A model generated the notes under the pieces. It saw only the letters and a program-made list of their open reading frames with translations. It searched no databases and had not been told where the DNA came from. This document shows positions 25,363 to 33,553 of a stretch of 64,000 nucleotides of DNA, in pieces. The first letter of the stretch is position 1; each line of letters begins with the position of its first letter. Source of the stretch: CATQGW01 sp965262235 (GTDB taxonomy: Bacteria > Chloroflexota > Dehalococcoidia > Bin125); NCBI GenBank assembly GCA_965262235.1, contig OZ253504.1:1240001-1304000 (forward strand). The letters run 5' to 3'. The translations under genes were made by a program, and so were the position numbers.

Positions 25363-26372
25363 AGCTCGCGCTGGTCACCGGCGCCACCGGCTTCATCGGT
25401 GCTCACGTCCTCCGCGCCGTCCTCGACGCCGGCGCCGAAGCCCGCGCCATCGCACGACCCGGCAGCGACCGCGCGAACCTTGACGGCCTCGACGTTGAAG
25501 TGGTTGACGCCGACCTGACCGACCCCGACTCGCTCGATCGCGCGCTCGCGGGCGTCGACACGCTCTTCCACGTCGCCGCGCGCTACGACCTCGCCCGCCG
25601 CGCGCGGCGCGACACCTGGCGAGCCAACGTGCTCGGCGCCGACCACCTGATGCGCGCCGCGCTGCGACACCAGGTCGACCGGATCGTCCATACCTCCTCC
25701 GTCGCCGCAATCGGCAGCGTCGGGAGCATGAGCGCTCTGGCCGACGAACAGCACTGGGCCCACGCCAGCCGCGCGCCCGGTCCCTACGAGCGCACCAAGA
25801 TCGTCAGCGAGCGACTCGTCCATCGGATGGTCGCCGCCGAGGGCCTGCCCGCGGTCGTCGTGAACCCCACCGCCCCGATCGGCCCGCTCGATCGCAAGCC
25901 CACGCCGACCGGCCGCCTGATCGCCGACGCCGCCGGCGGCCGAATGCCTGCCTACATCAGCAGCGCCGGCCTCAACGTCGTCCACGTCGCCGATGTCGCG
26001 CGCGGTCACATCCTCGCCGCCGAGCGCGGCCGCATCGGCCAGCGCTACATCCTTGGCCATGCACAGGGGAATCTCACGCTCCGCGAAATCATCACCCGCG
26101 CAGCCGTGGCCGCCGGAGCCAACCCACCGAACCTCGCCATCCCCTGGCAAGTCGCCTACGCGTGGGCCGCCGTCGATGAGGCCGCCGCCGTCCTCGCCCA
26201 CCGCACCCCCCGCGCCACCATCGCCGGCGTCCGCATCTCGCGTCGCCGCCAGTGGTACGACATCAGCAAAGCGATCAACGAGCTGAGCCTCCCCCAAACC
26301 TCGCTGGACCAGGCCTTCACGGACGCCGTCGGCTGGTTTAGCGAGATGTGCTCCAGGACACGCCGGCGATGA
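25359..26372 (+). CDS. hpnA: Hopanoid-associated sugar epimerase HpnA
   Basis: The 337-residue extended short-chain dehydrogenase has the N-terminal LVTGATGFIGAHVL nucleotide loop, a DADLTDPDSL segment and LFHVAA. The active-site Tyr and Lys are in the PYERTKIVSE helix. PTAPIGPLDRKPTPTGRLI and LNVVHVADVARGHILA are hallmarks of HpnA rather than other epimerases. It is thought to act on hopanoid side-chain sugars. The GTG start overlaps the hpnG-like stop, and its stop overlaps the toxin gene start. Confidence 0.88.
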   Translation: MKLALVTGATGFIGAHVLRAVLDAGAEARAIARPGSDRANLDGLDVEVVDADLTDPDSLDRALAGVDTLFHVAARYDLARRARRDTWRANVLGADHLMRAALRHQVDRIVHTSSVAAIGSVGSMSALADEQHWAHASRAPGPYERTKIVSERLVHRMVAAEGLPAVVVNPTAPIGPLDRKPTPTGRLIADAAGGRMPAYISSAGLNVVHVADVARGHILAAERGRIGQRYILGHAQGNLTLREIITRAAVAAGANPPNLAIPWQVAYAWAAVDEAAAVLAHRTPRATIAGVRISRRRQWYDISKAINELSLPQTSLDQAFTDAVGWFSEMCSRTRRR

Positions 26373-26659
26373 AGGATGTTCTCACCACAAGTGTGTACCG
26401 TCGCTGGTACGACAGGCTTCGCGATGAGCGAGCGAGGGAGCGGATCGATGCGCGCATTCGTCGCGTGCGCCGTGGCAATCCAGGCGATGTCCGAGCAGTA
26501 GGCCGTGGTGTTTCGGAACTCCACATCCCTTACGGCCCCGGTTATCGCGTGTATTACATTGAGCGCGGCGGCTCGCTCGTGATTCTGCTCGCCGGAGGCG
26601 ACAAACGCAGTCAGACGCAGGACATCCGCACGGCGATCGATCTCACGCAACGCAGCTGA
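26369..26659 (+). CDS. RelE/HigB-type toxin (addiction module killer protein family)
   Basis: The 96-residue protein matches the phage-derived addiction-module killer family: an N-terminal W-x-x-L-R helix, ARIRRVRRGNPGDVRAVG, a VSELHIPYGPGYRVYY strand pair, then LLAGGDKRSQTQDI. RelE-fold toxins of this kind cut mRNA at the ribosome. The ATG sits inside the hpnA stop codon (ATGA at 26369), so translation is coupled to hpnA. The partner antitoxin follows 17 nt later; toxin-first order is usual for this family. Codon use is less GC-ending than in hpnA. Confidence 0.88.
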   Translation: MKDVLTTSVYRRWYDRLRDERARERIDARIRRVRRGNPGDVRAVGRGVSELHIPYGPGYRVYYIERGGSLVILLAGGDKRSQTQDIRTAIDLTQRS

Positions 26660-26676
26660 GGCGAAGGAGCGGAACG

Positions 26677-27039
26677 ATGGACGAGCTCGATTTGCGCCCT
26701 TGGGATCCTGCTGAGCACCTCCGCGACCATCGGGATTGCATCAGCGCCTTGGATCTGGCGTTGCAATATGACGACCCTGTGGGCGTCATCGAGACGATCG
26801 GAGACGTCGCTCGTTCGAAAGAGTTGACTGACCTGGTCACGGGGATCGGCCGATATGTTGGCCCGAATCACACACTGGTCGCCAACGGCGAACCGACCCT
26901 TGCCGCGGTCATTGAGGCACTGAGGGGACTTGAGATCAGCCTCTATGCCGGGCCGAGACGCGGGGGCCCCGACGACGAGGCTACGGTGGATGACGACTCG
27001 GTCGACATCGAGGTCGATGTCCAGGCCGTTGGGAACTGA
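26677..27039 (+). CDS. HTH antitoxin of the addiction module
   Basis: The 120-residue protein resembles addiction-module antidote proteins: an N-terminal LRPWDPAEHL segment, an ALDLALQYDDPVGVIETIGDVAR region, and a diverged helix-turn-helix (SKELTDLVTGIGRYVGPNH, then the NGEPTLAAVIEALRGL recognition and dimer helices). The last 30 residues form an acidic extension not usual in the family. It should bind and block the toxin and repress the pair. GAAGGAG precedes the ATG. Confidence 0.82.
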   Translation: MDELDLRPWDPAEHLRDHRDCISALDLALQYDDPVGVIETIGDVARSKELTDLVTGIGRYVGPNHTLVANGEPTLAAVIEALRGLEISLYAGPRRGGPDDEATVDDDSVDIEVDVQAVGN

Positions 27040-27046
27040 CAGCCGA

Positions 27047-27910
27047 GTGCCCACCGCCCTGATCACCGGCGCCAACAGCGGCATTGGCCTCGCCGCCGCG
27101 ATCGAACTTGGCCGCCGCGACTGGAACGTCGCCGTCACCGCCCGCGATCCCGGCCGCGGCGAGGACGCGATCCGCATCCTCCGCGACGCCGGAGTCGAAG
27201 CGAAGCTGCTCCAACTCGACCTCGCCAGCTTCGCCTCGGTCCGCCAATGCGCCGCCGACGCACTCGAACAACTCCCACAGATCGACGCCCTGATCAACAA
27301 CGCCGGCATCAACGTCTCAGAGCGCGTCATCACCGAAGACGGCATCGAGCGCACGCTCCAGGTCAACCACTTCGGCCACTTCCTGCTGACCGGCCTGCTG
27401 CTCGAGCGCATCCTCGAATCCGCTGACCCGCGCGTCGTCAACGTCACTTCGCTGATGCACGTCCGCGCAGATCCCCTTGACCTCGGCGACCTGCAACTCC
27501 AGCAGCGTTGGGGCGGGTGGTCTTCGTACGCCGCCTCGAAGCTCGCCAACGTCCTCTTCACCCGCGAGCTGCAGCGCCGCTACGCCGACCAGGGCCTCAC
27601 CAGCATCGCGATCCACCCTGGAGGCGTGCGCACGAAGCTCGGCGCCGACGGCGACATGCGCGGCCTCATCGGACTCGGCTGGCGCGTCCTCCAGATCTTC
27701 CTGCTCTCGGCCAAGAAGGGCGCCGCGCCCGTCGTCGACGCTGCGGCCGAGCCCGCCATGCGCGAGCACGGCGGCGGCTACTTCAACCGCCACAAGCTCG
27801 CCCAGCCCAGCGACGCCGCGCGCGATCCCGATGCCGCCGAGGCGCTCTGGCGCCGCAGCGCCGAACTCACCCACGATCCCTTCCCCAACCCCGAAGAGGC
27901 GCCAGCATGA
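27047..27910 (+). CDS. Short-chain dehydrogenase/reductase (retinol dehydrogenase-like)
   Basis: The 287-residue protein starts with a beta strand and the TGANSGIG cofactor loop near residue 8. It has a NNAGI segment near residue 85, a Ser in VNVTSLM and the Y-A-A-S-K catalytic Tyr/Lys near residue 160. The HPGGVRTKL segment after the active site is typical of the retinol-dehydrogenase-like subgroup. The GTG at 27047 begins right at the fold; further upstream the frame overlaps the antitoxin. The stop overlaps the next gene (ATGA at 27907). The substrate is unknown. Confidence 0.88.
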   Translation: MPTALITGANSGIGLAAAIELGRRDWNVAVTARDPGRGEDAIRILRDAGVEAKLLQLDLASFASVRQCAADALEQLPQIDALINNAGINVSERVITEDGIERTLQVNHFGHFLLTGLLLERILESADPRVVNVTSLMHVRADPLDLGDLQLQQRWGGWSSYAASKLANVLFTRELQRRYADQGLTSIAIHPGGVRTKLGADGDMRGLIGLGWRVLQIFLLSAKKGAAPVVDAAAEPAMREHGGGYFNRHKLAQPSDAARDPDAAEALWRRSAELTHDPFPNPEEAPA

Positions 27911-28407
27911 CCGACGTGCAGACCCGCGACGACCTCCTCGCCGCGCTCCGCGATGACGCCGCGCGCCTGCCGGAGGTCGTCGCCGCCATCGGCGCCGACG
28001 ACCTCGAACGCGGTGTCTACGAAAACGGCTGGTCGGCCCGCCAGCTGCTCGCTCATCTCGCCGCGATCGAGTGGACCTACCCACGCCTGATCGAGCAGGC
28101 CCGCAGCCCCGCCGAAGCGCGCCCCACCAGCTCAGCCAGCGGCAGCTTCAACATGGACGCCTACAACCACCGCCAGGTCAGCAACCGCGCCGACGCCACG
28201 ATCCCCGAGCTGCTCGAAGAGTTCGCCCGCAACCGCCAGTCCACCATCAGCGCCATCGCCGAGGCAGAAGAGCAGCTCCTAAATCAACCCACCCGCTCCG
28301 CCGGCGGCGCCCAGGGCACGCTCCTAGAAGTCCTCACCAACGTCACCCTCGCCCACGTCCGCCAGCACCTCGAGGACCTGGAGTCCTCCGTCGACACCGT
28401 CGAGTAA
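27907..28407 (+). CDS. DinB-like / mycothiol-dependent maleylpyruvate isomerase-like protein
   Basis: This 166-residue four-helix-bundle protein has the first metal His in an NGWSARQLLAHLAAIEW segment near residue 45. A second His occurs near the C-terminus in the VTLAHVRQHLEDLE helix. This spacing fits DinB and related metal-binding bundles, which act as thiol-dependent transferases or remain uncharacterised. The start overlaps the SDR stop, so the two genes are translationally coupled. Confidence 0.8.
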   Translation: MTDVQTRDDLLAALRDDAARLPEVVAAIGADDLERGVYENGWSARQLLAHLAAIEWTYPRLIEQARSPAEARPTSSASGSFNMDAYNHRQVSNRADATIPELLEEFARNRQSTISAIAEAEEQLLNQPTRSAGGAQGTLLEVLTNVTLAHVRQHLEDLESSVDTVE

Positions 28408-28444
28408 GTGCGGTGGCGCACTGGCCGCGCTACCTCGGCGTGAC

Positions 28445-29305
28445 TCAGTTGAACACGTACGAAGCGATCTCACCCTCGTAGACACATGTCTCGGGGATCG
28501 CGAAGTACTCCGCCCAGAGGCGCCACACGCGCTTCCATTGGTCCCCGGACGGATCCGCATGGATCACGGGCATCGACAACTGCTCGGCATCTCGCGCCGA
28601 GATGGTCGCGAGGTGGCTCTGCGGTTCGTCGATCAGCCGCGGCGACACCTGCTGAGCCATCACCTCGACGTTGGCGTCGTCGCGGCCGGGGCACGAAGCC
28701 AACGCCTCACGCACCAAAGCGTTTGACCGCCCGATCGCTTCGCGGGCTTCCTGCACCTGAAGACCGTTCACATCTGCCAACAGGAAGGCGTGAAGTTCGA
28801 ATGTCTGCGAATGCTCGCGTACCTGCTCCTCGGCGTGTTCAACCGCAGCGATGATTGTCTTGGCTGCGACGAGCGTCCCATCGGGCATGTGCAGCTGTGG
28901 ATCAACCGGACCGAGATCGCTTGTCGGTCCCATCAGAATGTGGTGCGTGCCCAGCACGAACAGCGTCCCAGCGCTTTTTGCCTGATCGGGCACAATCACA
29001 GTGACTTCGCGAGCATGCGCCTGCGCCTGGCGCACCAGGCGCACCGCTGTTTCGCCATCGCCACCCGGCGTAGCGAGCATCACGTGCAGGTCGCGGCCCG
29101 GGTCGGCGCCGAACAACGTCTCTTCAAAGAGTTCGACGCTGTACGGACCCAGCTCTCCAAGAAGCACCACCAATCGGCAGTCGAATGCCTCCTGATAGTC
29201 CCGAATCTGTTCTTGACGGCCGTTTCTTCTGCGCTGCAGCGCGTCGGAAATCGGCGTCAGTTGCCCGCCAAAGCCCTCATCCGACACCGGCCCAAAGCCG
29301 CTCAT
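28445..29305 (-). CDS. Serine dehydrogenase proteinase (SDH) family / ClpP-fold protease
   Basis: The 286-residue protein has a ClpP/crotonase-like core. A LHVMLATPGGDGETAV segment gives the oxyanion Gly-Gly near residue 78. VIVPDQAKSAGTLFVLG carries the nucleophile Ser near residue 110, and ILMGPTSDLGPVDPQL is an SDH-type signature with the acidic residue. No signal peptide or membrane segment is seen, so it acts in the cytoplasm. It starts inside the stop codon of a 74-residue gene (29302-29526), a likely partner. Codon use is more relaxed than in most neighbours. Confidence 0.85.
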   Translation of the reverse strand: MSGFGPVSDEGFGGQLTPISDALQRRRNGRQEQIRDYQEAFDCRLVVLLGELGPYSVELFEETLFGADPGRDLHVMLATPGGDGETAVRLVRQAQAHAREVTVIVPDQAKSAGTLFVLGTHHILMGPTSDLGPVDPQLHMPDGTLVAAKTIIAAVEHAEEQVREHSQTFELHAFLLADVNGLQVQEAREAIGRSNALVREALASCPGRDDANVEVMAQQVSPRLIDEPQSHLATISARDAEQLSMPVIHADPSGDQWKRVWRLWAEYFAIPETCVYEGEIASYVFN

Positions 29306-29526
29306 TCACTTGGCTGTCGGCGGTTGAGCAGCGACCCCAGTCGCTCGCTCCGGATCTCGTCATCGGACGCGATCGGAGGCTTGCGTCGCCACCGCCAGAC
29401 AAGCGGCTTGCCGTTCCTGGCCTTACTCGCCCGTTCGCGCGCTGCCTTCACGCGCTGCATTCGATTAAACGAGTCCGACATGTCGATGCCTGCCGGCGGC
29501 ACTACCGCGAACTCTTCGTTTCCCAC
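29302..29526 (-). CDS. Small basic protein coupled to the SDH-type protease
   Basis: The 74-residue protein is rich in Arg and Lys in its middle (RVKAARERASKARNGK, then VWRWRRKPP) and has an acidic end. No known domain was recognised. A GTG start at 29526 has AGGAG about 10 nt upstream. The stop overlaps the protease start by 4 nt, which is the main evidence that it is a real gene. It could be a substrate, regulator or DNA-binding partner of the protease. Confidence 0.6.
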   Translation of the reverse strand: MGNEEFAVVPPAGIDMSDSFNRMQRVKAARERASKARNGKPLVWRWRRKPPIASDDEIRSERLGSLLNRRQPSE

Positions 29527-29569
29527 TCGCCACGCACTCCTCGCACGCTCACTCTGCGCTCGTCGACGA

Positions 29570-30220
29570 TCACACCACCGTCGCCAGCAGATCGAACCGC
29601 TTTCGGGTTCGCCACGTCAGAATAGCATGGCCATCTGCTATCTGGGGGCCGGCAGCAACTTTGGCACAGAGAGAGCGGCCATGGCCGCTGCTCTGGATCG
29701 AGAGCCGCCAGCCGTACGTAGGCTGATAGCGACGAAAGCAGTCGCGCCGGAGTTCGCGACCCTCGTCCAGCGCCCCACCATTCAGCTCCATCTCCTCCCA
29801 GACAGGTTCTTCCGTCTGAGAGTCCGGTCCGGTCACCCTGTCGATTGCCGCTTGGAGACCTGCGCGTAATCTCCATTTCCCCTCTCCCCCCGCTCCGCGG
29901 GGGGAGAGGCCGCCGGCAGAGGGGGGCTCCGGGCGCGCCCTCACCAGATAGCGGAAGCTCCCCACCGTCACTTCGTGACACCGCCACCGGCAGGGAAGGT
30001 CGGAGCAGTGGGACTTACGCGCAGGTCTCCGCTTGGGCGCTTCGTCATGCCTTCGCTTGGCCTCTTCATTGAGGCGACGCGACTTCCGCCATTGCTGGGC
30101 GAGATACGGCTGCCACTCCGGGTCGAACCATGTTGGAGGGCGACGGGTCCTCATCGGACGCGGAATAGGCTTCTCCGCAGGGATCGCGGCCTCTCCGGAA
30201 TCTTGCACTCCAGCATGCAT
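29570..30220 (-). pseudogene. Degraded open frame carrying an in-frame repeat element
   Basis: The open frame (216 codons) begins with a plausible segment (MRTRRPPTWFDPEWQPYLAQ, then basic helix) and ends with another protein-like part. The middle translates the dispersed palindromic element at 29879-29997, into a Gly/Pro/Arg-rich stretch. No domain was recognised in either half, and no good ribosome binding site was found. It is best read as a gene remnant interrupted by the repeat, without a frameshift. It may instead be non-coding. Confidence 0.35.
29879..29997. repeat. Dispersed palindromic element (MITE-like)
   Basis: A perfect 13-bp stem, CCTCTCCCCCCGC-tcc-GCGGGGGGAGAGG (29881-29909), is followed by GGCAGAGGGGGGC, a CACCAGATA block (the inverse of the TATCTGGT block in other copies), and a GTCACttcGTGAC palindrome near 29968. 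It belongs to the same family as the elements at 22738, 36574 and 50930. Confidence 0.7.
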
Positions 30221-30243
30221 GCCACGAGCCGCCCGCGACGCCC

Positions 30244-31425
30244 CTACTGCCGCGGCAGACCGAGACCCCTCGTGGCGATAATGTTGCGCTGGATCTCGCT
30301 CGTGCCGGCTGCGATCGTGCTGGGCACGCTCGACATGTAGCCCCGGCCCAGACGCGCCGCCAACGGCGCCGCCGGGTCGTCCGGGTCGATCCGCTGCGCC
30401 GCCAGACCGATCATGTTCACCCCAAAGCGCGCCACCCGCTGGCCCAGCTCGCTGCCGAACATCTTCGACATCGACGCCTCGTGGTTCGGCACCAGGCCCT
30501 TGCTCTGCATGTCCACCACTCGATACGAAATCAGCCGTGCGATCTCCGACTCGATCGCCAGATTGGCCAGACCGTTGCGGACGCCCGGATCGTCGATCAG
30601 GCTTGCGCCGCCACGACGGCCGCCCTGCCCCGACGCGTATTCCGACAGCAGCTCGACCGACTTGCGCGACGTCGCCGACCAGGCCACGCCGGAGCGTTCG
30701 AAGTCGAGCAGCGTCGCCGCGACATACCAGCCACGGTTGTACTCGCCCATCATGTTGCTGGCCGGGACCCGCACATCGCTGAAATAGACCTCGTTGAAGC
30801 CATGCTCGCCGAGCATGTTGATCAGCGGCCGCACCTCGATGCCCGGCGTCTTCATGTCGAGCAGGAAGTAGGAGATCCCGCGATGCTTCGGCGCTTCGGT
30901 ATCGGTCCGCGTCAGCACGTGGATCCAGTCGGCGTAGTGCGCGCCTGAAGTCCAGATCTTCTGCCCGTTGATCACGAAGTCATCGCCGTCGCGCACCGCG
31001 CGCGTCTGCAGGCCGGCCAGGTCCGAGCCGTTGCCCGGCTCCGAGAAGCCCTGCGCCCAGTACGACTCGGCGCTCGCGATCCGCGGCAGGTGCTCCTGAC
31101 GCTGCGCCTCGTTGCCGTGCAGCATCAGACACGGGCCGACCATCGAGATGCCCTGCCCACCGGCGCCTGGTGCGCCGCGGTAGGCCGCTTCCTCGCGGTA
31201 GATCGTCTGCTGGATGTGGCTGGCGCCGCGCCCGCCGTACTCCGTCGGCCAGGCCATCGTCAGCCAGCCCTTGCTCGCCGCGCGCTTCTCGAACGCTCGC
31301 TCAGCATGGAAGTAGGAGTCGTCGCCCGGCTCGTTCGTGCCCTCCGGCGGCACCCAGTTGTCATCGATGAATCCGACCACTTCGCCGCGGAAGCTCTCGT
31401 CGTCAGTGCTGAACTTGTAGTCCAT
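30244..31425 (-). CDS. Acyl-CoA dehydrogenase
   Basis: This 393-residue flavoenzyme oxidises an acyl-CoA at the alpha-beta bond and passes electrons to ETF. It shows the FAD-contact segment YWAQGFSEPGNGSDLAGLQT near residue 122, a second flavin strand, INGQKIWTSGAHYADW, near residue 153, and a C-terminal GTSEIQRNIIATRGLGL. The usual catalytic Glu of the short-chain branch is not obvious, as in ACAD10/11 and steroid-degradation branches. GAGGAG precedes the ATG. It stands alone on its strand, with no ETF genes in this window. Confidence 0.9.
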   Translation of the reverse strand: MDYKFSTDDESFRGEVVGFIDDNWVPPEGTNEPGDDSYFHAERAFEKRAASKGWLTMAWPTEYGGRGASHIQQTIYREEAAYRGAPGAGGQGISMVGPCLMLHGNEAQRQEHLPRIASAESYWAQGFSEPGNGSDLAGLQTRAVRDGDDFVINGQKIWTSGAHYADWIHVLTRTDTEAPKHRGISYFLLDMKTPGIEVRPLINMLGEHGFNEVYFSDVRVPASNMMGEYNRGWYVAATLLDFERSGVAWSATSRKSVELLSEYASGQGGRRGGASLIDDPGVRNGLANLAIESEIARLISYRVVDMQSKGLVPNHEASMSKMFGSELGQRVARFGVNMIGLAAQRIDPDDPAAPLAARLGRGYMSSVPSTIAAGTSEIQRNIIATRGLGLPRQ

Positions 31426-31531
31426 CTTGGTCTCCTCGAGGATCCTGCAAATCTTGCGGCGCGCAGCCGCTCTTGGCGCCGATTATAGCCACTGCGTCGC
31501 TGGCGCCGCGACCCGCTTCTACCCTACCCGC

Positions 31532-31624
31532 GTGACCAATTCGCTCAACACCCGGGAACCCATCGTGATCGCCGCCGCCACAGCCGGCGCGTTCGCCCAA
31601 CGCACACTCAGCGGACACGTCTGA
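31532..31624 (+). CDS. Possible 30-residue leader peptide ahead of endonuclease III
   Basis: A GTG at 31532 opens a 30-codon frame whose TGA overlaps the nth ATG (TGATG at 31622-31626). A TACCCT box ends 6 nt before the GTG, the spacing of a leaderless start. The peptide has no recognised motif. It may be a translation-coupling leader or only chance. Confidence 0.25.
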   Translation: MTNSLNTREPIVIAAATAGAFAQRTLSGHV

Positions 31625-32334
31625 TGCCCCGCCGACGCAAGACCCCCAAGCCCCTACGACCCACCGCGATCATCAACCGCCTCGTCAAGGAGGCCCCGCT
31701 CACACCCTGGCGGCTGACTCACGACCCTGTCACCGAACTCGTCCTCACGTTGCTCTCGCAGAACACCTCCGACACCAACTCCGGCCGCGCCTTCCAACAA
31801 CTCGTCGCCCGCTACGAGGACTGGGACGCCGTGCTCAACAGCGACCCCGACGAGCTCGAAGACACGATCCGCCCCGGCGGGCTCGCCCCGACCAAGTCCG
31901 CGCGCATGCGCCAGCTGCTCACCCAACTCCGCGAGCGCCTCGGCCCCGCCTGGGACGCCGACATCCTCAAGACCATGCCGATCCCCGAAGCCAAGCAGTG
32001 GCTGATCTCACTGCCTGGCGTGGGACCCAAGACCGCCGCCTGCGTGCTGCTCTTCTCGCTCGGGCGACCCGCCCTGCCCGTCGACACCCACGTCCACCGC
32101 GTCTCGCAGCGGCTCGGGCTGATCGGCGCCAAGGTCAACGCCGTCAAGGCCCACGACGCGCTCGAAGCCCAGCTGCCCGCCGACCGCTACTACGACTTCC
32201 ACGTCTCGCTGATTCGCCATGGACGCCGCGTCTGCCACGCCCGACGACCCCGCTGCGAGGTCTGCGTCCTGCGCGACCGCTGTCCCAGCGCAGCTGATCT
32301 TCTGGCGCAGCTACCATCCAGTCCCGACAGCTAG
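31624..32334 (+). CDS. nth: Endonuclease III
   Basis: This DNA glycosylase/AP lyase removes oxidised pyrimidines. The 236-residue protein has the helix-hairpin-helix LPGVGPKTAACVLLFSLG near residue 125, with the catalytic Lys. VDTHVHRVSQRLGL holds the catalytic Asp. The 4Fe-4S loop is C-x6-C-x2-C-x5-C (CHARRPRCEVC then C) near residues 200-220. An N-terminal SQNTSDTNSGRAF segment fits the family. The ATG overlaps a short upstream frame (TGATG). Confidence 0.92.
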   Translation: MPRRRKTPKPLRPTAIINRLVKEAPLTPWRLTHDPVTELVLTLLSQNTSDTNSGRAFQQLVARYEDWDAVLNSDPDELEDTIRPGGLAPTKSARMRQLLTQLRERLGPAWDADILKTMPIPEAKQWLISLPGVGPKTAACVLLFSLGRPALPVDTHVHRVSQRLGLIGAKVNAVKAHDALEAQLPADRYYDFHVSLIRHGRRVCHARRPRCEVCVLRDRCPSAADLLAQLPSSPDS

Positions 32335-32358
32335 CACGACATCCAGAAGGCCGCCCAC

Positions 32359-33309
32359 ATGCCACTCACTCCCATCTCCCTCGACCAGCTCAGCAAGGTC
32401 GGCCTCGGCGTCCAGCGACCTGAAGACGTCGTCGTTTCCCGCGACAACCGCGTCTGGCTCTCCGATCAGGCCAGCGCCGCCGCCGAAGTCCTGGCCGACG
32501 GGTCGCTCAACCGCGTCGGCAATGCCGGCGGTTCACCCAACGGCATCAACATGGACCGCGAGGGCCGCATCATCATCGCCAACGTCGGCGGGCTTGATGG
32601 CGACAGCGGCACGGGCCCCGTCCAGCGCCTCGACACCGAGACGGGCGAGGTCGAAGTGCTCGTCGACACCGTCGACGGCATTCCGCTGGTCGCCTCGAAC
32701 TATCCCCACGTCGACTCGCAGGGCCGCATCTGGGTCACCCACTCGACCTCGCGCAGCGGCCCCGACGCCTTCTCCGGCGGCCCCGACGGCTTCCTCTTCC
32801 GAATCGAGACCGACGGCTCGACAACGATGCTCGCGACCGAGATCCTCTTCGCCAATGGAATCACCCTCGACCCGCAGGAGCAGAACGCCTACGTCTGCTC
32901 GACAACCGGCTGCAACGTGATGCGCTTCCCGATCAACGCCGACGGCACGCTCGGCGACCCCGAGCAATACGGCCCGCTGCTGGGCAAATCGGTCGCGGAC
33001 CTCGCCGCGATGCGCCCGCTCAACGCCCAACAGCGCGGCGAACTCGGCCTCACCGACGGCTGCGGCTTCGACCAAGAAGGCAACCTCTGGGTCACGCTGC
33101 CGATGTCCAACAAGGTCATCGCCATCACCCCCGGCGGCGAGTCGGTCACCATGATCGAAGACCTCGAAGGCACGATCATGCAGGCCCCCACCAACGTCTC
33201 CTGGGGCGGCCCCGACATGCAGGACCTCTACATCGGCAGCATCCGCAGCGACTACGTAGTCCACGCCCGCAGCCCCATCCCCGGCGAGCCCCTGATCCAC
33301 CAGCGCTAG
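32359..33309 (+). CDS. SMP-30/gluconolactonase-like beta-propeller protein
   Basis: The 316-residue protein is a six-bladed propeller of the SMP-30/strictosidine synthase-like superfamily. It has a PEDVVVSRDNRVWLSD strand near residue 20, PNGINMDREGRIIIAN near residue 60, and repeated D-x-(Q/E)-G-x-(I/L)-W-V strands (SQGRIWVT; QEGNLWVT). A FANGITLDPQEQNAYV segment gives the metal-site Asn/Asp. Members hydrolyse lactones or bind calcium; the substrate is unknown. No signal peptide is present. AGAAGG precedes the ATG. The stop is joined directly to repeat sequence (TAGGAA). Confidence 0.85.
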   Translation: MPLTPISLDQLSKVGLGVQRPEDVVVSRDNRVWLSDQASAAAEVLADGSLNRVGNAGGSPNGINMDREGRIIIANVGGLDGDSGTGPVQRLDTETGEVEVLVDTVDGIPLVASNYPHVDSQGRIWVTHSTSRSGPDAFSGGPDGFLFRIETDGSTTMLATEILFANGITLDPQEQNAYVCSTTGCNVMRFPINADGTLGDPEQYGPLLGKSVADLAAMRPLNAQQRGELGLTDGCGFDQEGNLWVTLPMSNKVIAITPGGESVTMIEDLEGTIMQAPTNVSWGGPDMQDLYIGSIRSDYVVHARSPIPGEPLIHQR

Positions 33310-33553
33310 GAATGCTCCGAGTAACTCTCCCCCCGGTCGTCCGCTCGCCTGGCTCTGCCCACCAAATCCGCCCCTCCTCCATCGCTCCTTGTATGTTCGC
33401 GCTGGCTCGGGAGCTGCTGGTTGTTCCGTCACTCCTGCTTCCCCCTACGTCATTCCTGCGTAGGCAGGAATCCATGCGACCGGCCAGTACCCGCCGCAGC
33501 GCCTTATCCCCGACGGCCCGCCGATCCGTCCGCACGCGCGATCGGACCGTCCA
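33307..33553. repeat. Intergenic region with element end and a GTCATTCC palindrome
   Basis: The region starts TAGGAATGCTCCGAGTAACTC, which resembles the terminal repeat of the MITE-like element at 36574, followed by CTCCCCCCGG. At 33449-33474 lies the dispersed palindrome GTCATTCCTGCGTAGGCAGG followed by AATCCA. No gene was identified in this stretch. Confidence 0.6.
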
